This document shows, in pieces, positions 37,123-46,520 of a stretch of 64,000 nucleotides of DNA. The stretch is from Pseudomonadales bacterium (lineage in GTDB: Bacteria > Pseudomonadota > Gammaproteobacteria > Pseudomonadales > UBA7239), in contig JANQLY010000014.1 of NCBI GenBank assembly GCA_028280345.1, positions 62,001 through 126,000 of the forward strand. Reading direction: 5' to 3'. The translations under genes were made by a program, and so were the position numbers. The notes under the pieces are model-generated. The model did not search any database. It saw only the letters and a program-made list of their open reading frames with translations, and was not told the DNA's origin. How positions within the stretch are numbered: position 1 is the first letter of the stretch; each line of letters starts with the position of its first letter.

Positions 37123-38196
37123 ATGCTAGTTCAGGGTAAGCCCTATCGCAGTGTCTGGCTTGAAGATGACGAACAGTCACTGACCATTATCGACCAGACA
37201 GCCCTGCCCTATGCTTTTGTAACAAAATCCTTGCACACACTGCCGGAGTTTTGCCATGCGATTCGCGCAATGCAAGTGCGCGGTGCGCCGCTAATCGGTA
37301 TTACCGCTGCATTTGGTTTTGCATTTGCGCTACGTGAAGGAAAATTATGCGCCAATGACATCGCCGTAGAACTGATCGCAACCCGCCCAACCGCTATTAA
37401 TTTGCAGTGGGCTGTTGAGCAGGTTTTGCAGGCTGTTAACGCGACAACGTCTGAAAACGCTTTTTCCACCGCCCTGTCTCTTGCTAAAACACTGTGGCAA
37501 CAGGATATAGATACCTGCAGCGCTATTGGCGATCATGGCCTCGATATTATTAAACAAACTGCCAATGATAAAACCACCGTTAATATTCTTACCCACTGCA
37601 ATGCGGGCTGGCTCGCCACTGTGGACTGGGGTACGGCACTTGCACCGATATATAAGGCGCATGAGGCGGGCCTGAACGTACACGTATGGGTTGATGAAAC
37701 CCGTCCGCGCAATCAGGGTTACCTAACCGCCTGGGAACTGGAAAATGCCGGTATACCCCACACCGTGATTGTCGACAACACCGGTGGTCATCTCATGCAA
37801 CACGGCAAAGTTGACCTATGTCTGGTCGGCAGTGACCGAACAACAGCACGCGGTGATGTTTGTAACAAGATCGGCACCTATCTCAAGGCACTCGCTGCAC
37901 ACGACAATAAAATTCCATTTTATGTTGCGCTACCGACATCGACGATTGATTGGTCAGTCAGTGATGGTCTCGCCGAAATTCCTATTGAGCAGCGCGAAGC
38001 GGATGAAGTGCGTATTATTCATGGGCAAAGTCACAGTGGTTCAAATGACAGCTTGCAGATCGCCAGCGACAATACGCCAGTGGCCAATTACGCATTTGAT
38101 GTTACACCGGCAAAATATATCAGCGGTCTGATTACCGAAAAAGGTGTGTTTGGCACAGATGAGATGGATCAGCTATCTCTCCATACTCATCAATAA
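37123..38196 (+). CDS. mtnA: S-methyl-5-thioribose-1-phosphate isomerase
   Basis: The protein has 357 residues, close to the usual length. It converts methylthioribose-1-phosphate to methylthioribulose-1-phosphate in methionine salvage. Motifs: MQVRGAPLIGITAAFG, RPTAINLQWA, ILTHCNAGWLATVDWGTAL with the catalytic Cys, VWVDETRPRNQG, and VGSDRTTARGDVCNKIGTY with the catalytic Asp in VGSD. PFYVALPTSTID is the family C-terminal strand. It follows the exported unknown protein by 18 bp; no other salvage genes are in the window. Confidence 0.96.
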   Translation: MLVQGKPYRSVWLEDDEQSLTIIDQTALPYAFVTKSLHTLPEFCHAIRAMQVRGAPLIGITAAFGFAFALREGKLCANDIAVELIATRPTAINLQWAVEQVLQAVNATTSENAFSTALSLAKTLWQQDIDTCSAIGDHGLDIIKQTANDKTTVNILTHCNAGWLATVDWGTALAPIYKAHEAGLNVHVWVDETRPRNQGYLTAWELENAGIPHTVIVDNTGGHLMQHGKVDLCLVGSDRTTARGDVCNKIGTYLKALAAHDNKIPFYVALPTSTIDWSVSDGLAEIPIEQREADEVRIIHGQSHSGSNDSLQIASDNTPVANYAFDVTPAKYISGLITEKGVFGTDEMDQLSLHTHQ

Positions 38197-38376
38197 CCCG
38201 AACACCATAATCAAAGCTTATATCCCTGATGGAAAGCAGCAAAAGCCAACCTCACTTTGCCAATAAAATTCAATAACTTACGGCATCTCAGCCTGTTGCG
38301 CCTCATCTACAACGCTGGTCACAGCTGATAATCAAGGGTAGAATATTCAGTTAGAAATATAGGAATAAAATTACAA

Positions 38377-41300
38377 ATGAAAAAGCTCTCTATATTTAAA
38401 CTTTTCTTTGTTACTGCGCTGGCATCTCTATCCACTTCAGCATTGTCCACGACAAATATATATAAAGAAGAGCCCGGGAGCTGCATCGTCAGCATCGGTC
38501 TCTTTGGCACCTATACTTTAGCGCGGTCCTGTACGTTTACCGCACCATACAACCTATCCTGCAATGAAAGCATAGTAGAGTATTATAACTGTAGCTCAGG
38601 AGGCGCTTCCGATAACATCACCACACCAGAAACACTGACAGATATCTGGTTTGTTGAGAACGGTCTTGACACCCCTGACTATGTTTGCGGCACTAGTGTT
38701 TCAGCCCAAATAGCTTGCTGGAGAATTGATGTTGTTTATCACGACCCACCAGGACTTTTTCAACCCGATTATTCATATATACCTGAGTCACTGACTCTGA
38801 CACCGGATAGTGACATAGACGAGGATGGTATTTTTAATAGCAACGATAACTGCCACATGACACCAAACCCCTATCAGGGAGATGCAGACAGCGACGGCAT
38901 GGGGGATCGCTGTGATGACGATGCTGACAATGACGGTACCGCGATACAATATGATGTTTGGCCAACCAACCCTACCAGAACCTCCGGAGACACAAGCCTG
39001 GTGCGCAGTCATTACGGCGAAGAAGGAGACTACAACGGTTTGGTCGTAGGGATGGGAGACCTCAACGGAGATAATTATGATGACTATGTGATTGGCAACT
39101 TTCAGTATAGCTCCCTGAATACTGTAGATGTTTACAATGGGTCGTCAGGCATGTTGCTATACAAGCTTACCGGTTCTGATAATTCGTTTGGACACTCAGT
39201 CGATAACGGTGGAGATATTAACAAGGATGGCTATAACGACATTATTGTTGGATCATCAGGAAGCGTAGATATTTTTAGCGGCTTTGATGGGAGCTTGATA
39301 CACACCTTTACCAGCATCGATAATAATTTTACTTTTGGCCACTCTGTTAGTAACGCCGGTGATGTTAATCAGGACACTTATCCCGATATCCTTGTAGGCG
39401 ATTACATTGCTGACAGCACTGCCACACGTGCGGGTTCTGCACACATATTCAGCGGTCTGGATGGCAGCATGCTTTATACTTTTGATGGCGATAGTGAAGA
39501 TGATTATTTTGGTATAAAAGTTACAGGTGCCGGCGATGTCAATAATGACAATTATGCCGATATCGCAATCACAGCCAAGGTAGTTTATGGCCCAAGCTAT
39601 GTAAAAGTATTCAGTGGCATTGATGGTTCTCTTCTCTTCACTTTCCAGGAATCCTTATATGAATACGACGGTCCTTTTATTAATTCAGCAGGAGATTTTA
39701 ATAAAGATAATTATGATGACCTGCTAATCACCAGAGATGATAGTAGTGTCGCCATATACAGTGGTGCCGACGGCTCTGTTTTAAAACAGTTTTATTCACC
39801 AAAACCCAGCTCTAACTTTGGCTCTTCCAGTAAAAATGCTGGCGACTTAAATGCCGATGGCTATGATGATTTTATAATCGGTGAAAGCAATTCAGACTCT
39901 TTAAGGGGTGATGATGTCGGCCTTATCTATGTATTAAGTGGCATCGATAATTCTGTAATTTACACTTTTGAAGGTTTTAATGGCAATCGGCTAGGCATTG
40001 TCAGTACTGCGGACATCAATAATGATGGCTATACGGACTTTCTTACTGGAGGGTATGGATCAAACCTGTCTGGCGATTATAATGCCGGCGCCGTACATAT
40101 TTTCAACGGTAAAGCACTATGGCTGGATTCAGATGGCGATGGTGCCAACAATGCTGTTGATAGTGACGATGACAATGATGGGTATGACGACCTGATTGAT
40201 GCATTCCGGTTAGACCCTACAGAGTGGCTGGATTCAGATAACGATGGTGTCGGCAATAACGCTGACCCCGATAATGACAATGATGGCTTTTTAGATCTAT
40301 CTGATAATTGCCCAAACACACCCGGCAGCCAAAAAGACACGGACTCTGACGGAGAAGGCGATCTCTGCGACAGTGATGATGACAATGATGGTGTTATTGA
40401 TGAGCATGATGTTCATCCACTAGATTCAACCAGACAAAATGAAGACACCAATTTCCTGCATAAAACGTCCAGTACTGATACTTTCGGGCAACACCTAGAT
40501 GGCGGCAATGATGTCAATGGGGATGGCTATGATGATTATATCGTTGGCAATGACGAAGATAGCACTATTGAAACACGTAGTGGTTCATTCACCGTCTATT
40601 CAGGTATTGATAACTCAATTCTCTTTGCTAAATATGGCAGTTTGGCAGATGACAATCTTGGCAAATCAGTCAGCATACTTAGAGACCTGAATGATGATGG
40701 CCGGGCAGAATTCAGCGCAAGCGGAGGAAATTACACCACTATCTACAACGGCATTAACGGAGAGGCATTACAGTCTTATATTGATACTTATGACATACGG
40801 GATGCTGGCGATGTTAATAATGACTCCTATCATGACCTACTAATGAAAACCTACAACACACTGACAAGCGAGTATGAGGCGAGAGTCATCAGCGGTCTAG
40901 ATTATTCTGAAATTTTTAGCTTTGAATTCACCCTCTCTATAGGTTTAAATTTAAGTCCGGTCCCCGGTGATGTTAATAATGATGGATATGATGACATTAT
41001 AATCGGGCAGCCCCGAAATGAGACGAACGGCTTTTTTGCTGGGGCTGTGCATATATACTCTGGTCAAGACGGAACACTTCTGTTTTCACATTACGGTCAG
41101 GAAAGAACCTATCTAGGTGACCCTGTCAGTGTAGCTGGTGACGTTAATAATGACGGTTACGATGACATCATTGCAGGCGCAGCAGGGCATACTGCTGATT
41201 GCGACTGCACCCAGGCTTTTGTATATTCAGGCAAGGATGGCTCTATACTACATCACTACAGCGCAGGTGATTGGACGCGACTAGGCCATGACGTTAGCAG

Positions 41301-42015
41301 TATTGGTGATATTGATAAAGACCATTATACGGATTTTGCAATTAGCTCATACCTTAAAACTGTTAATAGTCTTTCTAATACAGGAGAAGTCAAAATCTAT
41401 AGTGGCAAGACTGGCAATTTGATATATGCCTTTTATGGCCGTGAAGAAGATCAACACTTTGGTTTCGAAATTGCAAATGGTGGGGATTTGAATGGAGATA
41501 GCTATGATGACCTGCTTATCGGAAGCTACTATAGTCCTTCTGTAACCATTATCAATGGCAAAGGACTCTGGCTTGACAGTGACGGGGATACAAATAACGA
41601 TGCTATAGATACTGATGACGATAATGACGGTATTTTGGATATTGATGATGCTTATCCACTCATACACATCGACGACCCCGATAACGACACCGTATTCAAT
41701 CCTTCTGACAACTGCCCTCTTGTTCCAAACACAGACCAGGCAAATATCGATGGCGATAGCCTGGGTGACGCTTGTGACCTTGATAATGATAATGATAGCT
41801 GGCCAGATGAAGACGAACTCGCATGCGGCACTGACCCTCTCAATTCATCATCAATACCTGAAGACCTCGACAATGATATGATTTGTAATATCCTTGATGA
41901 CGATGATGATGGCGACGGCCTGATCGACACAATTGACCCGGAGCCTTTAACCCCTCTTAATCTGCAACTAAATGGTATTTACCGCGGCACATCGATTTCC
42001 GAAAAAAAGCTCTGA
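38377..42015 (+). CDS. Giant secreted protein with two seven-bladed FG-GAP propellers and TSP3-like stalks
   Basis: The protein has 1212 residues. A signal peptide is clear (MKKLSIFKLFFVTALASLSTSALS). A short Cys-rich N-domain (GSCIVSIGLF, LSCNESIVEYYNCSS) is followed by TSP3-like loops (DADSDGMGDRCDDDADND). Then come seven FG-GAP-type motifs (GDLNGDNYDDYVIG, GDINKDGYNDIIVG, GDVNQDTYPDILVG and others). A second TSP3 stalk (DSDGDGANNAVDSDDDND), a second set of seven motifs, and a third stalk with Cys-bearing loops (DNCPLVPNTDQ) follow, with a short non-repetitive end. Seven FG-GAP repeats usually form an integrin-like seven-bladed propeller, so two propellers are expected. It is an extracellular, calcium-stabilised binding protein, role unknown. 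Base composition is AT-richer than most neighbours. Confidence 0.88.
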   Translation: MKKLSIFKLFFVTALASLSTSALSTTNIYKEEPGSCIVSIGLFGTYTLARSCTFTAPYNLSCNESIVEYYNCSSGGASDNITTPETLTDIWFVENGLDTPDYVCGTSVSAQIACWRIDVVYHDPPGLFQPDYSYIPESLTLTPDSDIDEDGIFNSNDNCHMTPNPYQGDADSDGMGDRCDDDADNDGTAIQYDVWPTNPTRTSGDTSLVRSHYGEEGDYNGLVVGMGDLNGDNYDDYVIGNFQYSSLNTVDVYNGSSGMLLYKLTGSDNSFGHSVDNGGDINKDGYNDIIVGSSGSVDIFSGFDGSLIHTFTSIDNNFTFGHSVSNAGDVNQDTYPDILVGDYIADSTATRAGSAHIFSGLDGSMLYTFDGDSEDDYFGIKVTGAGDVNNDNYADIAITAKVVYGPSYVKVFSGIDGSLLFTFQESLYEYDGPFINSAGDFNKDNYDDLLITRDDSSVAIYSGADGSVLKQFYSPKPSSNFGSSSKNAGDLNADGYDDFIIGESNSDSLRGDDVGLIYVLSGIDNSVIYTFEGFNGNRLGIVSTADINNDGYTDFLTGGYGSNLSGDYNAGAVHIFNGKALWLDSDGDGANNAVDSDDDNDGYDDLIDAFRLDPTEWLDSDNDGVGNNADPDNDNDGFLDLSDNCPNTPGSQKDTDSDGEGDLCDSDDDNDGVIDEHDVHPLDSTRQNEDTNFLHKTSSTDTFGQHLDGGNDVNGDGYDDYIVGNDEDSTIETRSGSFTVYSGIDNSILFAKYGSLADDNLGKSVSILRDLNDDGRAEFSASGGNYTTIYNGINGEALQSYIDTYDIRDAGDVNNDSYHDLLMKTYNTLTSEYEARVISGLDYSEIFSFEFTLSIGLNLSPVPGDVNNDGYDDIIIGQPRNETNGFFAGAVHIYSGQDGTLLFSHYGQERTYLGDPVSVAGDVNNDGYDDIIAGAAGHTADCDCTQAFVYSGKDGSILHHYSAGDWTRLGHDVSSIGDIDKDHYTDFAISSYLKTVNSLSNTGEVKIYSGKTGNLIYAFYGREEDQHFGFEIANGGDLNGDSYDDLLIGSYYSPSVTIINGKGLWLDSDGDTNNDAIDTDDDNDGILDIDDAYPLIHIDDPDNDTVFNPSDNCPLVPNTDQANIDGDSLGDACDLDNDNDSWPDEDELACGTDPLNSSSIPEDLDNDMICNILDDDDDGDGLIDTIDPEPLTPLNLQLNGIYRGTSISEKKL

Positions 42016-42080
42016 CGATGCGTTAAAACCCTATGTTGCGACACCTGGAAACCAGATGCCGCAGCATTGATACATCACTA

Positions 42081-45000
42081 TCAATTACACAAATTTTCTT
42101 CCCACTTGCGCAAGGTGACATCGCGCCAAAACAGTGTGGCGGTTTCATCGCCGCCAATTATTAATGGCGTTGTGCCATCTTCAGAAACCGGGTAAGCGGC
42201 GTAATCCACCATTGGGTCCATATCGGAATCTGCATCGAGAAATGGATCAACGAGTTCATCGTAAGCAAACGTTGGACGCAAAATTAATGTGTAGTCTGCC
42301 GCGCCAATATAGTTTGGCGCACGCATCAGCATTTCACTGTACGCAAGACCGGTATCATTGGTGGGATCATAAGCACCAACCCCATCTATAAGATAGTTTG
42401 GAATACCAAACGAACACGCAAACCCGACATCCATTTCAAGATCACCGACACTCGCCTGATTAAAACCATCACTTGCATTGGTAAGGAAACGAAAATCTAT
42501 TTGCGGCTGATTGCCGTTGTATTCACGTTTGAATATCACATCGATACCATTAAGCCCCGGCGATTGCGTTTCATCGTTACCGAACTCACCGATTCCTGTC
42601 ATAAACCAGTTTTGTTGATTTGGATATTTCACCCCTAGCGTGGTACGCGTAACAACCGTGCCATTCATTTCCAGCACATAGTTGTCACCCCAGAAATTAT
42701 GACGCCGCGCTACAAGGTCATCCTTGCCATCACCGTTCATGTCCATCGGGTTCGAAAACTCCTGCGCCCAGGCGTTAAAGCTGCCACCCGTGTTCAAAGT
42801 GGTAAAGATACGACTGACTGTACCTGTGGCATCATCAGTCAATGTAGTCATTTCAATATAGCCCCATTTGCTGCGCCAGAGAATTTCCGCACGACCATCG
42901 CCATTGAAATCCCCCGCGGCCATAAAGGTTCTATCGAGATAGATATCGGCGGAACCGCCGCCAACCACTTCAACATAGCTACCACCGTCGTTAAGGGTTT
43001 TGCGACCATCCATAAGGCTGACTCGAATATTGTTTGCCGTATTGCGAATCAACACATCGGCCATACCGTCTCCGTTAAAATCCGCGCTGCCTTCAATTAC
43101 TTCACCAGGCTGCAAATAGATATCAAAGGAATTATTGTGTGGCGCACCCATCACATTATCGTAGCGAGTTACCGGGAAATACTGGCCACTGATATCAAAA
43201 CCACCGAGCAACCACAGTTCCATATCTTGCTGCGTTGTGTTCCACCACAAACTATCGGCAATACCATCGCCATTAAAATCGTTTTTCACACTCACGTAGT
43301 CAACATCACACAGATTTCCGGTACCGTCGTTGTCGAGGTCATGTTGCTCACGGTTTGCCTGTAACGGACAGTTATCCAGGTGATCCTTCACGAGATCCCC
43401 ATCGGTGTCCTGGCTGTTTGGATCAGTCTGGAAGTTATTCACCTCCCAATTATCAAGCCAGCTGTCATTATCGGAGTCGTAGTCGTAGGGATCAGTAAAG
43501 TGAATCGATGCTTCCGCTCCGTCGGTTAAGGTATCACCATCACTGTCCAGATTCGGATCGTTATAAACATCAATCTCCATACCGGCGTTGTATTCATTGA
43601 TATTGGAAATCGTATCACCGTCATAGTCTTCATTAGGATCGAGGCAGGGATCATCGGGGTCTGGATTCACACCACAATCACCATCAGTATCCGCATTATT
43701 CAAGGCATAGCCATAGAGCACTTCAATTTCATCAAGCAGCCCGTCACCGTCACTGTCGATACTTAGCGGGTCACTTTGATAAATAAGAATTTCATCACCG
43801 TCGAGAATGTAGTCATCATCGGTATCGTCATCACGCGGATGAGTACCGTAGATTTTTACCTCGTCATAATCGCTCAGGCCATCCCAGTCCAGATCAGACG
43901 GTGGTGAGTTGTCGTAATTCGCACTGGTACTGACAATCGGCGTTAACAGATTCAGATACTCTTCCAAATTGGTCAAACCGTCACCGTCTGTATCGAGGTT
44001 GGCTTCGTTGGTAGCCACCGGATCAAAGCCGTAGAAATTTTCCCAGCCATCAGCTAGACCATCACCATCAGTGTCTTCAAGCCAGGGGTCGGTGTTTAAT
44101 GGGTAACTGACTGTTACACCATCCCAACTAACCTCAAGGCCATCCAGCAAGCCATCAAAATCGCTGTCTGCCTGCAAAGGGTCGGTGAGTGTGTGATTTC
44201 TCTCTACGGTGTCATCAAGTCCATCGTTATCACTATCAAGCACATTGCCGGAGGGCTGGCCAACCACGCCTGGCACATAGGCAGACACCACACGAAACTC
44301 CGGCATTGCGGGAACCACATTGCCATGCAGGTTATGAAACACACCAAAATCTCCACCATCGAGACCAAACTGAAACACTTTTTTGATTTGCTGCGCCTCG
44401 GCATGGCTATCAAGATTAATATGTTCCATCACTTCCATCATGCTGCGGTAGCGCAGTTGTGGTTCATAAAGCGTATGTGCAAAGGCTTTTGGCTCCCGAT
44501 CAAAACCCCACTCTGTCAACCAGATGTCCTTGCTGCTCGCAAGTTGACCCACGGTCATAGAACCGTCGGCCAGCATTGCCGAACTGTTATTGAGCTGGCT
44601 GATTTCACTGTAGAGAATATTTACCAAATCCGTATCTACATTGAGAATATCTGGATACACATGTTGCCCGATAATATCGATCGGATCGGTTACCGTTGTA
44701 CCATTGCCATAGTATTGGGATGCAAAAATACGTTCGAGCAAATCATAGTTATCCCAGGCGACAATGTTATTCGCATCGCGCTGATAGGTTTTGGTACCAC
44801 CATAGCTGATCAGAGGCAGGCCGGGAAAGTCTGTTGCCAGATGTTGAACCATTTTTTCTTTCACAATCGTGACAAGTTTTGCGTAGTGATCAGAAAAAGC
44901 CTGTTTTTCACCAAAATAGGGCTGATCATTGGCGCCGGGGTACGGCACATTACCGTTTGAACATGCGCTGTCGAGCTCGTTACCATAAACGATGCCAACA

Positions 45001-45950
45001 ATGTTGGTTAGCGGGTCGGGGTTTGCCACCGGATCACCATTTTCATCGATTACATCGGCAAAGCGTTGAAACGCCCAGTCGAGGCGTGATGGTAATTCGC
45101 CAGTATTTTGCCCGGTATTAATCAGCGTGAACGGATAGGCACCGCGCCAGCCACACAGATCGTAGAAATCGCGATTATCCTTGTAGACCACAAAGAACTT
45201 GTAAAAATCATTCGGCGGCAAAATTACCATCACAAACTGCATCGGATCCGGCAGACTTTTTCCATAGCGAATCGTCTCCATGACACGCTCAAATAAATAG
45301 TGATCGACCACCGGCACCTGCGGATCACCGGTATACATAATCACATCGGTCATATTCATCACAAGGGTTTTTATACCTGCATCAGCGAGTGCATCGATAA
45401 TCGCGTGACGTTTTTTCTCATCGTCTACACCAAACAGATTTGCCCGTGTCATACCAAGTTCCACGCGATTACTCGGCGTGGTTTTATCGGTGTAAATTTT
45501 TTGTTGATAGTCCGGGCTCAACGGATCGGTTTCGCCGTTCCACACATAGGTCAATGGATCGGCGCCGGAAGTAAGAATATTGTCGACATTGAGATAGCGA
45601 TGCAAACCGCAGTGTTTATTGGCAAAGATTAAATCGTGCTCTTCACATTGCAGGGTTGCCGTGTCGGGAAAATTAACCAGGAAGGGGTCGTTCTCCCAGT
45701 CATCATTGAGAATAAAATACAGGCCCGGCCACCCTGAAGAAGTATCGTGCAAATAGCTCCCCTTTGACTCGGGAATACGCGTCTCGGCACTGCGTTCCCA
45801 GATCAGACACTCGCCCTCTTCTGATAGATCGGTACTGACATCCACACCATCAACGCACAGCGTGATAGCGTAGGCTGGAGCGGAGCAAACAAAAACGACC
45901 GGAAGCAAAAACCGAAGGCAAGCTATAAGACAAGATATGGTGTATTTCAT
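42081..45950 (-). CDS. Secreted clan GH-A-like glycoside hydrolase with TSP3 stalk and C-terminal propeller
   Basis: The protein has 1289 residues. A signal peptide ends near residue 28 (SAPAYA). Residues about 110-560 look like a (beta/alpha)8 domain: VYGNELDSAC holds Asn324-Glu325, and DIWLTEWGFD holds Glu480. With DIIGQHVYPDI at about 425-435, this fits the acid/base (NE) and nucleophile positions of clan GH-A glycosidases. About 575-900 is a TSP3-like calcium stalk with many D-x-D-x-D-x-x loops. The C-terminal 390 residues contain about seven FG-GAP-like motifs (NDFNGDGIADSLWW, GDFNGDGRAEILWR). No specific GH family was recognised. It is convergent with the giant repeat protein and may be an extracellular polysaccharide-degrading enzyme. 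Confidence 0.82.
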   Translation of the reverse strand: MKYTISCLIACLRFLLPVVFVCSAPAYAITLCVDGVDVSTDLSEEGECLIWERSAETRIPESKGSYLHDTSSGWPGLYFILNDDWENDPFLVNFPDTATLQCEEHDLIFANKHCGLHRYLNVDNILTSGADPLTYVWNGETDPLSPDYQQKIYTDKTTPSNRVELGMTRANLFGVDDEKKRHAIIDALADAGIKTLVMNMTDVIMYTGDPQVPVVDHYLFERVMETIRYGKSLPDPMQFVMVILPPNDFYKFFVVYKDNRDFYDLCGWRGAYPFTLINTGQNTGELPSRLDWAFQRFADVIDENGDPVANPDPLTNIVGIVYGNELDSACSNGNVPYPGANDQPYFGEKQAFSDHYAKLVTIVKEKMVQHLATDFPGLPLISYGGTKTYQRDANNIVAWDNYDLLERIFASQYYGNGTTVTDPIDIIGQHVYPDILNVDTDLVNILYSEISQLNNSSAMLADGSMTVGQLASSKDIWLTEWGFDREPKAFAHTLYEPQLRYRSMMEVMEHINLDSHAEAQQIKKVFQFGLDGGDFGVFHNLHGNVVPAMPEFRVVSAYVPGVVGQPSGNVLDSDNDGLDDTVERNHTLTDPLQADSDFDGLLDGLEVSWDGVTVSYPLNTDPWLEDTDGDGLADGWENFYGFDPVATNEANLDTDGDGLTNLEEYLNLLTPIVSTSANYDNSPPSDLDWDGLSDYDEVKIYGTHPRDDDTDDDYILDGDEILIYQSDPLSIDSDGDGLLDEIEVLYGYALNNADTDGDCGVNPDPDDPCLDPNEDYDGDTISNINEYNAGMEIDVYNDPNLDSDGDTLTDGAEASIHFTDPYDYDSDNDSWLDNWEVNNFQTDPNSQDTDGDLVKDHLDNCPLQANREQHDLDNDGTGNLCDVDYVSVKNDFNGDGIADSLWWNTTQQDMELWLLGGFDISGQYFPVTRYDNVMGAPHNNSFDIYLQPGEVIEGSADFNGDGMADVLIRNTANNIRVSLMDGRKTLNDGGSYVEVVGGGSADIYLDRTFMAAGDFNGDGRAEILWRSKWGYIEMTTLTDDATGTVSRIFTTLNTGGSFNAWAQEFSNPMDMNGDGKDDLVARRHNFWGDNYVLEMNGTVVTRTTLGVKYPNQQNWFMTGIGEFGNDETQSPGLNGIDVIFKREYNGNQPQIDFRFLTNASDGFNQASVGDLEMDVGFACSFGIPNYLIDGVGAYDPTNDTGLAYSEMLMRAPNYIGAADYTLILRPTFAYDELVDPFLDADSDMDPMVDYAAYPVSEDGTTPLIIGGDETATLFWRDVTLRKWEENLCN

Positions 45951-46222
45951 TGATTAAGTTCCTTTTACTGCATGGCATTTTAGACGCACGTTAACACGGT
46001 GCCAGCATCCGGGCAGATACCAGCGTTGATTGTTTTCCAGAGTAGTCTGTGTTGAGGCTGCACAGGCAATCAATTACTACTTAAGACAAACCACCGAATT
46101 AACTCCCGTTAACGATACTAACCGCGCCCGGATGTTTTTCAAGAGGTGAGGATTTTAAAAATGTCTCTGAAACTATACTTTTTAATAATTAGAAAATAGT
46201 ACTTAGAATCAAAAACTCTAAG
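45951..46222. other. Spacer upstream of the GH-A-like gene
   Basis: This region should hold the promoter of the GH-A-like gene on the minus strand. No RNA gene or clear operator was recognised. A stretch TTTTTCAAGAGGTGAGG near 46136 partly resembles the left half of the shared dyad but lacks the right half. Confidence 0.35.
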
Positions 46223-46495
46223 CTAATCAGGGGTATTCTGTACAAGCCTCTGATTCCGGGTTAACCACTCCCCATTTTCCATCACAGCCTGCAGGTCGAG
46301 GCCAGCCCGGATCAGATCCCTGTACCCGGCTGCCAACCCTGGGGTAAATACCTGGTTTGTGACCTCGCCTGTGGAAAATACACTGGCGAGGGTGTGGTCA
46401 ATTCTTTCCAAGACAACTGTCTTGTAATAAAATTCTACCTCTTCAAGAGAGTCATAAAACCGGTGATAATCCTCAACAGGCTTCGGCCCGTTAGA
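46223..46495 (-). pseudogene. Open frame without a normal start, possible gene remnant
   Basis: The frame is open from 46495 to a TAG at 46223, 90 residues. Its composition looks protein-like: PVEDYHRFYDSLEEVEFYYK, then LERIDHTLASVFSTGEV, AAGYRDLIRAGLDL and a C-terminal ENGEWLTRNQRLVQ. No ATG or GTG occurs before the first in-frame TTG at 46411, and no ribosome-binding site is evident there. It could be a truncated gene whose start was lost, or a small gene read from TTG. Dyad site 4 lies inside it. No family was recognised. It is divergent from the HyuB gene. Confidence 0.35.
46409..46424. promoter_or_regulatory. Shared dyad, site 4 (HyuBA-MaoC operon)
   Basis: CAAGACAACTGTCTTG, with a perfect 6-bp inverted stem (CAAGAC/GTCTTG), flanked by TTTC and TAATAAAA. 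It lies 96 bp upstream of the HyuB start. The only complication is that it overlaps the degraded frame at 46223-46495. Confidence 0.55.
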
Positions 46496-46520
46496 TCAGC
46501 ATCAGAAAAAGGAATCCACT

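Noticed and set aside
46136..46165. Sixth copy of the shared dyad
   Set aside because: TTTTTCAAGAGGTGAGG matches only the left half, and no TGTCTGG half follows at the right distance.
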